A stretch of 64,000 nucleotides of DNA from Streptomyces sp. GKU 895 (GTDB taxonomy: Bacteria; Actinomycetota; Actinomycetes; Streptomycetales; Streptomycetaceae). The translations under genes and the position numbers were made by a program. Of the stretch, positions 56,958 to 64,000 are shown piece after piece; the first letter of the stretch is position 1, and each line of letters begins with the position of its first letter. Where the stretch lies: the NCBI GenBank assembly GCA_002027195.1, contig MWJO01000010.1, forward strand, positions 62,001-126,000, read 5' to 3'. The notes below the pieces were generated by a model, which ran no database searches, was not told where the DNA came from, and saw nothing but the letters and a program-made list of their open reading frames with translations.

Positions 56958-57892
56958 AGATCGACCTGACCGACACCACGGCAAGCAAGATCAACAAGGC
57001 GCTGGTGCAGGGCCGCCGCGCCATCGGCACCCCCGCCGTGGGCATGGTCCTGACGATGGTCATCGTCACGGACGAGGAGAACGCCTACGACGCGATCAAG
57101 GCGGCCGAGGAGGCCTCGCACGAGCACCCCTCGCGCACCCTGGTCGTCATCAAGCGGCACGCCCGCACCCCGCGCGACCGCCAGGCCTCCCGGCTGGACG
57201 CCGAGGTCCGGGTGGGCGCCGACGCCGGCACCGGCGAGACGGTCGTGCTGCGCACCTACGGCGAGGTGTCCGACCACGCCGACTCGGTCGTCCTGCCGCT
57301 GCTGCTGCCGGACGCGCCGGTCGTCGTGTGGTGGCCGGTGGACGCGCCGGAGAACCCGGCGAAGGACCCGCTGGGCGCGCTGGCCCAGCGCCGGATCACC
57401 GACCTGTACGCGGTGGAGAACCCTCTTGAGGTGCTCGCCACCCGGGTGCGCTCCTACGCGCCCGGTGACACCGACCTCGCCTGGACCCGGCTGACCCCGT
57501 GGCGCTCCATGCTCGCGGCGGCCCTGGACCAGGCCCGCGCGAAGATCATCTCGGGGGCGGTGGAGGCCGAGGCTGACAACCCGGCCGCCGAGCTGCTGGC
57601 GCGCTGGCTGGAGGCGCGACTGAAGGTGAAGATCGACCGCGTCGTCACCGCCGGCCCGGTCGTCACCGCCGTGCGGCTGCGCACCGCGGACGGCGAGGTC
57701 GTCATCGACCGCCCCGCAGGCCCGCTGGCCACGCTGTCCCTGCCGGGCCAGCCCTCGCGGACGCTCGCCCTGAAGGTCCGCACCACCTCCGAACTCATCG
57801 CCGAGGAGCTCAGGCGCCTCGACGCGGACGAGATGTACGCCGTCGCCCTGCGGGGCGAGGGCAGCGCCAAGGAGACCCCCGCCCATGTCTGA
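56954..57892 (+). CDS. opcA: Glucose-6-phosphate dehydrogenase assembly protein OpcA
   Basis: A 312-residue protein found next to zwf in actinobacteria and cyanobacteria, required for full G6PDH activity. Typical blocks are VVVIKRHARTPR-like segments, APVVVWWPVDAPENPAKDPL and RITDLYAVENP. There is no catalytic motif, as expected for a chaperone-like partner. ATG 56954 overlaps the zwf stop by 4 bp. The end overlaps the pgi start region by 8 bp. Confidence 0.93.
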   Translation: MKIDLTDTTASKINKALVQGRRAIGTPAVGMVLTMVIVTDEENAYDAIKAAEEASHEHPSRTLVVIKRHARTPRDRQASRLDAEVRVGADAGTGETVVLRTYGEVSDHADSVVLPLLLPDAPVVVWWPVDAPENPAKDPLGALAQRRITDLYAVENPLEVLATRVRSYAPGDTDLAWTRLTPWRSMLAAALDQARAKIISGAVEAEADNPAAELLARWLEARLKVKIDRVVTAGPVVTAVRLRTADGEVVIDRPAGPLATLSLPGQPSRTLALKVRTTSELIAEELRRLDADEMYAVALRGEGSAKETPAHV

Positions 57893-59532
57893 CTCCCCCC
57901 CGCTGACCCCGTCGCCACGAGTGGACGGCTCTCGAGGACCACCGCGCCGAAGGGCTCACGCCGCTGCGGGAGCTGTTCGCGGACGACCCCGGGCGCGCCG
58001 AGCGCTACGTGGTGCGGGTGGGCGATCTGCGCATCGACTACTCCAAGCACCTCGTCACCGACGAGACGCTGGCCCTGCTCCAGGAACTGGCCACCGCCAC
58101 CGACGTGTTCGGGCTGCGGGACGCCATGTTCCGCGGCGAGAAGATCAACCTCACCGAGGACCGGGCCGTCCTGCACACCGCGCTGCGGGCGTCGCGGGAC
58201 GCGGTCGTGAACGTCGACGGCGAGAACGTCGTGCCGCAGGTGCACGCCGTCCTCGACAAGATGAGCGACTTCGCCGACCGGGTCCGCTCCGGCGAGTGGA
58301 CCGGTCACACCGGCAAGCGGATCAGGAACGTCGTCAACATCGGCATCGGCGGCTCCGACCTCGGGCCGGCGATGGCGTACGAGGTGCTGCGGCCCTACAC
58401 GGCACGGGACCTGACGTTCCGTTTCGTGTCGAACGTCGACGGTGCCGACCTGCACGAGGCGACCCGTGACCTGGACCCGGCGGAGACGCTGTTCATCGTC
58501 GCGTCCAAGACCTTCACCACGATCGAGACGATCACCAACGCCACCTCGGCGCGATCCTGGCTCCTGGAGGGGCTGGGCGGCGACGACAAGGCCGTGGCCA
58601 AGCACTTCGTGGCCCTGTCCACGAACGCCGGGAAGGTCACCGAGTTCGGTATCGACCCGGACAACATGTTCGAGTTCTGGGACTGGGTCGGCGGGCGGTA
58701 CTCCTACGACTCGGCGATCGGCCTGTCGCTGATGATCGCCATCGGCCCGGACCGCTTCCGGGAGATGCTCGACGGCTTCCGTATCGTCGACGAGCACTTC
58801 CGCACCGCCCCCGCCGAGGCCAACGTGCCGCTGCTGCTAGGCCTGTTGGGCATCTGGTACGGCAACTTCCACGACGCGCAGTCGCACGCGGTGCTGCCGT
58901 ACAGCCACTACCTGTCCAAGTTCACCGCCTACTTGCAGCAGCTGGACATGGAGTCCAACGGCAAGTCGGTGCAGCGCGACGGCCGGCCCGTGGACTGGCA
59001 GACCGGCCCCGTGGTGTGGGGCACGCCCGGCACCAACGGGCAGCACGCCTACTACCAGTTGATCCACCAGGGGACGAAGCTCATCCCGGCGGACTTCATC
59101 GGCTTCGCCCGGCCCGTGGGCGAGCTGAGTGACGAACTCAAGGCGCAGCACGACCTGTTGATGGCGAACTTCTTCGCCCAGACACAGGCGTTGGCCTTCG
59201 GCAAGACGCCGGAGGAGGTGCGCGCCGAGGGGGTGCCCGAGGAGCTGGTCGTCCACAAGACGTTCAAGGGCAACCACCCGACGACGACGATCCTCGCCCG
59301 TGAGCTCACGCCGTCCGTGCTCGGCCAGTTGATCGCGCTCTACGAGCACAAGGTGTTCGTGCAGGGCGCCGTGTGGAACATCGACTCCTTCGACCAGTGG
59401 GGTGTCGAGCTGGGCAAGGTGCTCGCCAAGCGGGTCGAACCCGCGCTGACCGAGGGCGCGGACGTGCCCGGTCTCGATCCCTCGACCGCCGCTCTGGTGG
59501 CCGCCTACCGTGAACTGAAGGAAGTGCACTGA
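57885..59532 (+). CDS. pgi: Glucose-6-phosphate isomerase, N-terminal frame break near 57907
   Basis: The enzyme interconverts glucose-6-phosphate and fructose-6-phosphate. The ATG at 57885 has AAGGAGA upstream, but its frame is lost after about 10 codons near the C run 57907-57910. The homologous sequence [20 protein letters not shown] continues in another frame, and an uninterrupted frame with a GTG start runs only from 58009 (507 residues). Signature motifs are [27 protein letters not shown] and [14 protein letters not shown]. Removing one base or adding two restores about 548 residues. The shift is most likely a sequence error, because the rest is intact. The stop is one base before gnd. 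Confidence 0.9.
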
Positions 59533-59533
59533 C

Positions 59534-60409
59534 ATGCAGCTCGGACTCATCGGCCTCGGCAAGATGGGTGGCAACATGCGCGAGCGGATCCGCCGCGCTG
59601 GGCACACCGTCATCGGCTACGACCGCAACCCCGAGGTCTCGGACGTGGCGAGCCTCGCCGAGCTCGTCGACAAGCTCGAAGGCCCGCGCGTGGTCTGGGT
59701 GATGGTCCCGGCCGGCGCCCCGACCCAGTCCGTCGTCGACGAGCTCGGCGACCTCCTCTCCCCCGGTGACACGGTCGTCGACGGCGGCAACTCCCGCTGG
59801 ACGGACGACGAGAAGCACGCCGAGGAGCTCGCCGCCAAGGGCATCGGCTTCGTCGACGCGGGCGTCTCCGGCGGTGTCTGGGGCCTCCAGAACGGCTACG
59901 CGCTCATGGTCGGCGGCGACGCCGAGCACGTGGCGAAGGTCCAGCCGGTCTTCGACGCCCTGAAGCCCGAGGGCGACTTCGGGTTCGTCCACGCCGGCAA
60001 GGTCGGCGCCGGGCACTTCGCGAAGATGGTCCACAACGGCATCGAGTACGCGATGATGCAGGCCTACGCCGAGGGCTGGGAGCTGCTGGAGAAGGTCGAC
60101 TCCGTCACCGACGTGCGCGAGGTCTTCCGCTCCTGGCAGGAGGGCACGGTCATCCGCTCCTGGCTGCTCGACCTCGCGGTCAACGCCCTGGACGACGACG
60201 AGCACCTGGACAAGCTGCGCGGCTACGCGGAGGACTCCGGCGAGGGCCGCTGGACCGTCGAGGCGGCCATCGACAACGCCGTACCGCTGCCCGCGATCAC
60301 GGCCTCCCTGTTCGCGCGGTTCGCGTCCCGGCAGGACGACTCCCCGCAGATGAAGATGATCGCGGCGCTGCGCAACCAGTTCGGCGGCCACGCGGTCGAG
60401 TCGAAGTAG
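59534..60409 (+). CDS. gnd: 6-phosphogluconate dehydrogenase, short (GndA) type
   Basis: A 291-residue decarboxylating dehydrogenase that yields ribulose-5-phosphate, CO2 and reduced cofactor. The Rossmann motif GLIGLGKMGGNM is at the start, with VVDGGNSRW and the catalytic KMVHNGIEYAMMQ in the middle. The size places it with the short bacterial form, not the 470-residue form. It follows pgi by one base and ends the pentose phosphate run, 7 bp before the phosphatase gene. Confidence 0.94.
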   Translation: MQLGLIGLGKMGGNMRERIRRAGHTVIGYDRNPEVSDVASLAELVDKLEGPRVVWVMVPAGAPTQSVVDELGDLLSPGDTVVDGGNSRWTDDEKHAEELAAKGIGFVDAGVSGGVWGLQNGYALMVGGDAEHVAKVQPVFDALKPEGDFGFVHAGKVGAGHFAKMVHNGIEYAMMQAYAEGWELLEKVDSVTDVREVFRSWQEGTVIRSWLLDLAVNALDDDEHLDKLRGYAEDSGEGRWTVEAAIDNAVPLPAITASLFARFASRQDDSPQMKMIAALRNQFGGHAVESK

Positions 60410-60416
60410 GCGCACC

Positions 60417-61004
60417 GTGGGGGATCTCCTGCTGGTCCGCCACGGGGAGACGGAGTGGAGCGTGTCGGGACAGCACACCAGCTGGACCGACCTGCCCCTC
60501 ACCACTCACGGTGAGGAACAGGCCAAGGCACTCGCTCCGCTCCTGTCCGGACGGACCTTCTCGCTCGCGCTGACCAGCCCGCTGGGCCGCGCGATACGCA
60601 CCGCCGAACTCGCGGGCGTCACCGGGGCGTTGCCCTACGACGACCTGCACGAATGGGACTACGGCGGCTACGAGGGTGTCACCACCGTCGACATCCACCG
60701 CACCCGCCCCGACTGGTACCTGTGGACGGACGGCGTGCCGCCCGGCCCCGAGGGCCACCCGGGCGAGTCGCCCGCCGAGGTCGGCGCCCGCGCCGACCGG
60801 GTGCTGGCCCGCGTGGACACGGCCCTTCCGCAGGGGGACGTGATCCTCGTGGCGCACGCCCACTTCCTGCGGGTGCTCACGGCCCGTCGGCTTGGTCTGG
60901 ACCCGGCGGACGGCCGCCTGTTCCAGCTGGCGACCGGCACGGTGAGCCGGCTCTCGACGGAACACGGCCGTCCCGTGATAGCCGAGTGGAACACCCGCGC
61001 CTGA
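60417..61004 (+). CDS. Histidine phosphatase family protein
   Basis: A 195-residue phosphoglycerate-mutase-like phosphatase. The phospho-acceptor His is in LLVRHGETEWS. The second His/Arg set is in TSPLGRAIRTAE and VAHAHFLRVLTARR. The substrate is unknown; broad sugar-phosphate or phosphoprotein dephosphorylation is possible. The GTG lies 7 bp after gnd with no good ribosome site, suggesting coupling with the upstream run. Confidence 0.88.
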   Translation: MGDLLLVRHGETEWSVSGQHTSWTDLPLTTHGEEQAKALAPLLSGRTFSLALTSPLGRAIRTAELAGVTGALPYDDLHEWDYGGYEGVTTVDIHRTRPDWYLWTDGVPPGPEGHPGESPAEVGARADRVLARVDTALPQGDVILVAHAHFLRVLTARRLGLDPADGRLFQLATGTVSRLSTEHGRPVIAEWNTRA

Positions 61005-61036
61005 GAACCCACCGGCGTCCTGCGGAGTCGTGGCAC

Positions 61037-61042
61037 TAGAGT
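61037..61042 (+). promoter_or_regulatory. Possible -10 box giving a leaderless message
   Basis: TAGAGT fits the TAnnnT -10 consensus and lies 8 nt before ATG 61051. That places the expected transcription start at or near the A of the ATG, and no ribosome site precedes that ATG. Leaderless messages are common in Streptomyces. No -35 box is clear. Confidence 0.4.
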
Positions 61043-61050
61043 CCCGCTTG

Positions 61051-62479
61051 ATGGACCTCAATGATCTGACTCCGGCCGAACTGCGGGTGTGGGAGGCGTT
61101 TCCGACGCGCTGCCGTGGACTTCCAGGGCAGCGCCGAACGGACGGTACGGGCCGTGGTGTTGCGGGCGCTGATGCTGAACGGGCCTCTTCGGGACGGGGA
61201 GATCGCCGCGCTGAAGGTGGCGGGCGCGAGAATCACCGGCTTGCTCGACGTCCAGCACGGGACGGTGGAGCGAGTGGTGCGGCTGAGTCACTGCGAGTTC
61301 GACGAGACACCTCAGCTCTACGGCAGCCAGTTCCGGCAGCTCAACCTCCGCGGGTCCGTGCTGCCCGGCCTGGCGGGTGCGACCTTGCGGGTGGAGGGGG
61401 TGCTCAGGCTGACGGACTGCCGCTTCGAGCGGCCCGTGACGCTCGGCGGGGCTCACATCGGTGGGGCGCTCTTCATGGACCGCGCCGAATTCCACGCCCC
61501 CGACGACAGCGACGAACCCGCCCTCCGCCTCAACCACTCCTCCATCGGGGAAGACCTGGTCGCCCCCGGTGTCCGCGTCCACGGCCGGATGGTGTGCAAC
61601 GACGCCTCCGTCGACGCCTCGGTCAATCTCATGGACGCCGTGCTGGACAACCCCGGCGGCACAGCCCTCGACGCCCAGACCCTCTCCGTGGCCTCCGACG
61701 TGCACGCCAGACGCCTCACCGCCCGGGGCCGCCTCGATCTGCGCGGCGCCCGTGTCACCGGCCGGCTCGATCTCGCCCACTCCCGGCTGTCCCACCCCGG
61801 CCACACCGTGCTCCAGGCGAGCAGCGCCGTGATCGGGGAGGTGTGGCTCAACGAGGCCGAGCCCCTGAAGGGTTCGGTGAACTTCCGGCAGACCCAGACC
61901 GACCTGCTGCGGGTGGTGCCGGAGACCCTGGCCGGTGAAGTGCGGCTCAACGGCCTCAGCTACACCATGCTGTCCCCGCACGTCCCCGCCGAGCGCTGGC
62001 TGCCGGTGCTGCGGCGGGACGTCGACGGCTATGTCCCGCACGCCTACGAGCAGTTGACCGCGTTGTACCAGCGCATCGGCGACGACCACGCCGCCCGCCT
62101 GGTCCAGCTCGCCAAGCAGCGGCGGCTGCGCACCACCCGCGCCTGGTACGGCCGTCTCTGGGGCTACCTCCAGGACGTCACCGTCGGCTACGGTTTCCGC
62201 CCCCTGCGCGCCCTCGCCTGGCTGCTGTCACTCCTCGCCATCGGCTCGATCGTGTACGCCCTGCACGAGCCGCCGCCGCTCAAGGCGTCGGAACACCCCG
62301 ATTTCAACCCGGTGTTCTTCACCCTCGACCTGCTGCTGCCGGTGATCAGCTTCGGTCAGGAGGGCGCCTTCGCCCCCAAGGGCGGCTACCAGACGCTCTC
62401 CTACGCCCTGGTGATCACGGGCTGGTTGCTCGCCAGCACGGTGATCACCGGCATCACCCGCACCGTCAGCCGCCAGTGA
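61051..62479 (+). CDS. Membrane protein with beta-helix-like repeats, frame break near 61109
   Basis: The N-terminus MDLNDLTPAELRVWEAFPTR is in one frame, then VDFQGSAERTVRAVVLRAL continues in another after 61109. Removing one base or adding two joins them (about 476 residues). An intact frame exists from 61115. The body has repeated strand blocks (ALKVAGARITGLLDV, RLDLRGARVTGRLDL, VLRLTDCRFERPV) forming a right-handed beta-helix similar to pentapeptide proteins. The C-terminal quarter has two or three hydrophobic helices (ALAWLLSLLAIGSIVYAL and LVITGWLLASTVITGI). Function unknown. Streptomyces paralogues with the same ELRVWEAFP start are familiar. Confidence 0.75.
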
Positions 62480-64000
62480 CCGTGTGCTGCGCGGCCAGCC
62501 GCACCGGCGCGTTCTGCGCGCCGTAGCCCCGGTAGCCGCCGTCCCGCTGGACGAGTTCGAAGAAGACGCGGCCGACCGTGCGGGTGTAGCAGTGCCGGAA
62601 CTCGCCGTACGCGTCCCGGTCGTAGAGGATGCCGAGTTCGCGGTAGGTCTCCAACTCACCCTCGGCGAACTCGAATCGGGCGGCCAGGTCGTCGTAGTAG
62701 TTGGCCGGGATCGGAAGGACGCGACCGCCCGCGTCCCGGAAGCGGCGCGCCGCCGTCACCACGTCGTCCGTCGCCAGGGCGATGTGCTGCGCGTGCACGG
62801 TGTCGTCGCTCGGGGCCGCGCCCACCGACAGGGCGATCCGCACGCTGCCGTCCGCGTTCGTCACCGCGCGGCTGCGCATCAGGCCGTACGGGTCGGCGAC
62901 GTCCACGCTCTCCTGGGCGTGCAGCCCGAGCACGCTGCGGTGGAAGAGCGCCGCCTCGTCGAACTGGTGCCAGGGCTGGGCGAGGGCGAGATGGTCGATC
63001 CCCCGTACGCCACCGGGACCGGTCTCGTGCGGTACGTCCTCGAAGTCGCCGCGCCAGTCGGGCAGTTCGGCGCGGTCCGTCGCGCAGAAGAACAGTTCCG
63101 TGCCGTCCGGTGCCGCCACCGCGTCCAGCGGGGCGTCCGCCGCCGCTCGCCGCCGCGGCAGCACCGGCGCGAGCAGTGCCTCCGCCCGCAGGGCCGCTCC
63201 GGCAGGGTCGGGCGACTCCAGGCCGATCGCGGCGAGGCTGGTGCCGTCGCGACGGCCCGCCGGTCCCGTGTTCACGAGCACGCGTGCCGCGCCCTGCTGC
63301 CACAGGTCCACCGGCTTGCTGCGGTGCCGTGCCGTGCGGGTGAAGCCGAGCGCGCCGAGCAGCGCGACGACCGGTTCGGCGTCCGGCGTGAGCAGTTCGG
63401 CGAAGGCCACGCCCGTGGGGACGACGGGTGCGGGCGGGGTCGTGACGCCGACCGTCTCCTGGAGCAGTAGCAGCGAGCGGTGTGCGTCCACCGCCGTGGG
63501 GCCTGCCTCGGCCTGCCGGTAGACGTCGTTGAAGACCTCCAGGGACAGCGGTCCGTCGTACCCCGTGCGCAGGACCCGGCGGACCAGGTCCGCCACGTCG
63601 AAGCCGCCCTGGCCCGGGAAGCAGCGGTAGTGGCGGCTCCACTGGAGGACGTCCATCGCCAGCAGCGGGGCGTCGGCCAGCTGGAGGAAGAAGATCTTCT
63701 CGCCGGGGATGTCCTCGATGCCCTTGGGGTCGCTGCCGCGGGAGAGGATGTGGAAGCTGTCCAGGCAGGTGCCGAGCGCGGGGTGGTCGGCCGCCGCGAC
63801 GATGTCCCAGGCGTGCTCGTACGTGCTCACGTGCCGGCCCCAGGCGAGCGCCTCGTAGGCGACGCGGATGCCGAACTCCTGGGCGAGTCCGGCCAGTTCG
63901 CGCAGTTGCCCGGCGGCGAGATCGTCATTGTCCACGGCGAGCCGGTGCACGCTGGAGCAGACGAGGACGGTGTCGGCGCCGAGCCGGCCCATCAGCTCGA
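62466..64000 (-). CDS. 3-dehydroshikimate dehydratase/HPPD-like fusion, 5' end beyond window
   Basis: The visible 510 or so residues combine two domains. The first is an AP-endonuclease-type TIM barrel with metal-ligand motifs VAYEALAWG, GTCLDSFHIL, FLQLADAP and LSLEVFNDVYR. The second is a vicinal-oxygen-chelate domain like 4-hydroxyphenylpyruvate dioxygenase, with GIDHLALAQPW, QHIALATDD and VFFELVQRDGGYRGYG. The same fusion occurs in QuiC-type 3-dehydroshikimate dehydratases, which make protocatechuate from quinate or shikimate. The stop overlaps the convergent membrane-protein gene by 14 bp. The start lies outside the window. Confidence 0.82.
   Translation of the reverse strand, partial: ELMGRLGADTVLVCSSVHRLAVDNDDLAAGQLRELAGLAQEFGIRVAYEALAWGRHVSTYEHAWDIVAAADHPALGTCLDSFHILSRGSDPKGIEDIPGEKIFFLQLADAPLLAMDVLQWSRHYRCFPGQGGFDVADLVRRVLRTGYDGPLSLEVFNDVYRQAEAGPTAVDAHRSLLLLQETVGVTTPPAPVVPTGVAFAELLTPDAEPVVALLGALGFTRTARHRSKPVDLWQQGAARVLVNTGPAGRRDGTSLAAIGLESPDPAGAALRAEALLAPVLPRRRAAADAPLDAVAAPDGTELFFCATDRAELPDWRGDFEDVPHETGPGGVRGIDHLALAQPWHQFDEAALFHRSVLGLHAQESVDVADPYGLMRSRAVTNADGSVRIALSVGAAPSDDTVHAQHIALATDDVVTAARRFRDAGGRVLPIPANYYDDLAARFEFAEGELETYRELGILYDRDAYGEFRHCYTRTVGRVFFELVQRDGGYRGYGAQNAPVRLAAQHTVTGG

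Overview
The window is high-GC actinobacterial DNA, almost certainly a Streptomyces chromosome. Evidence: GTG starts are common, neighbouring genes overlap by ATGA/GTGA, Tat-type signal peptides are frequent (SRRGLLR-like), the opcA gene of actinomycetes sits beside zwf, and dense shadow reading frames are typical of about 72% GC. No rRNA, tRNA, CRISPR array, phage or insertion sequence is visible.

Layout. 0-2.6 kb: the end of a phosphopantetheinyl transferase gene, a metallophosphoesterase and a divergent ATP-grasp ligase. 2.7-4.5 kb: a secreted GH18 chitinase with two DasR-like half-sites in inverted orientation around its promoter. 4.5-22.7 kb: a glycan-utilisation island around a DeoR regulator. 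Leftwards run GH4, GH38 and GH29 genes. Rightwards run a PfkB kinase, an ABC sugar importer (binding lipoprotein plus two permeases), a GH2 beta-galactosidase and two Tat-exported phosphoesterase-type proteins. 22.7-24.6 kb: a PaaX-type regulator and an alpha/beta hydrolase. 24.6-33.2 kb: a complete five-gene leftward operon of the FxSxx-COOH type. It encodes a 61-residue precursor ending in FNSSI, a radical SAM/SPASM maturase, an AAC(3)-like acetyltransferase, a TIR-like protein and a large MinD/TIR/NB-ARC/TPR protein. 33.4-38.6 kb: a MaoC hydratase, CoA ligase, amidohydrolase and SDR operon, divergent from MarR and IclR regulators, resembling hydroxycinnamate (cou-type) catabolism. 38.7-51 kb: secreted lipase, two-component system, VOC protein, MMPL transporter, a 54-residue zinc-ribbon-like protein, L,D-transpeptidase, GH16 glucanase with a perfect 20-bp operator, and a TIR-transmembrane-WD40 protein. 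51-60.4 kb: an AraC regulator divergent from tkt-tal-zwf-opcA-pgi-gnd, the pentose phosphate operon. 60.4-64 kb: a histidine phosphatase, a membrane protein of unknown function and a partial dehydroshikimate-dehydratase/HPPD-like fusion.

How the genes work together. Several modules form a saprophyte's carbon-acquisition set: chitin, beta-glucan, fucosylated, mannosylated and galactosylated glycans, and aromatic side chains. These feed the oxidative pentose phosphate genes at the right end. The fxs operon and the TIR-WD40 protein look like accessory peptide-modification, signalling or conflict modules.

A quality warning: at least five genes (GH29, GH38 twice, GH4, MMPL) are broken by single-base losses in short homopolymers, and three more (GH2, pgi, a membrane protein) have N-terminal frame breaks. 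Restoring one base per site gives whole codon counts of normal family length. These are more likely sequence errors than true pseudogenes, but they need rechecking against reads.
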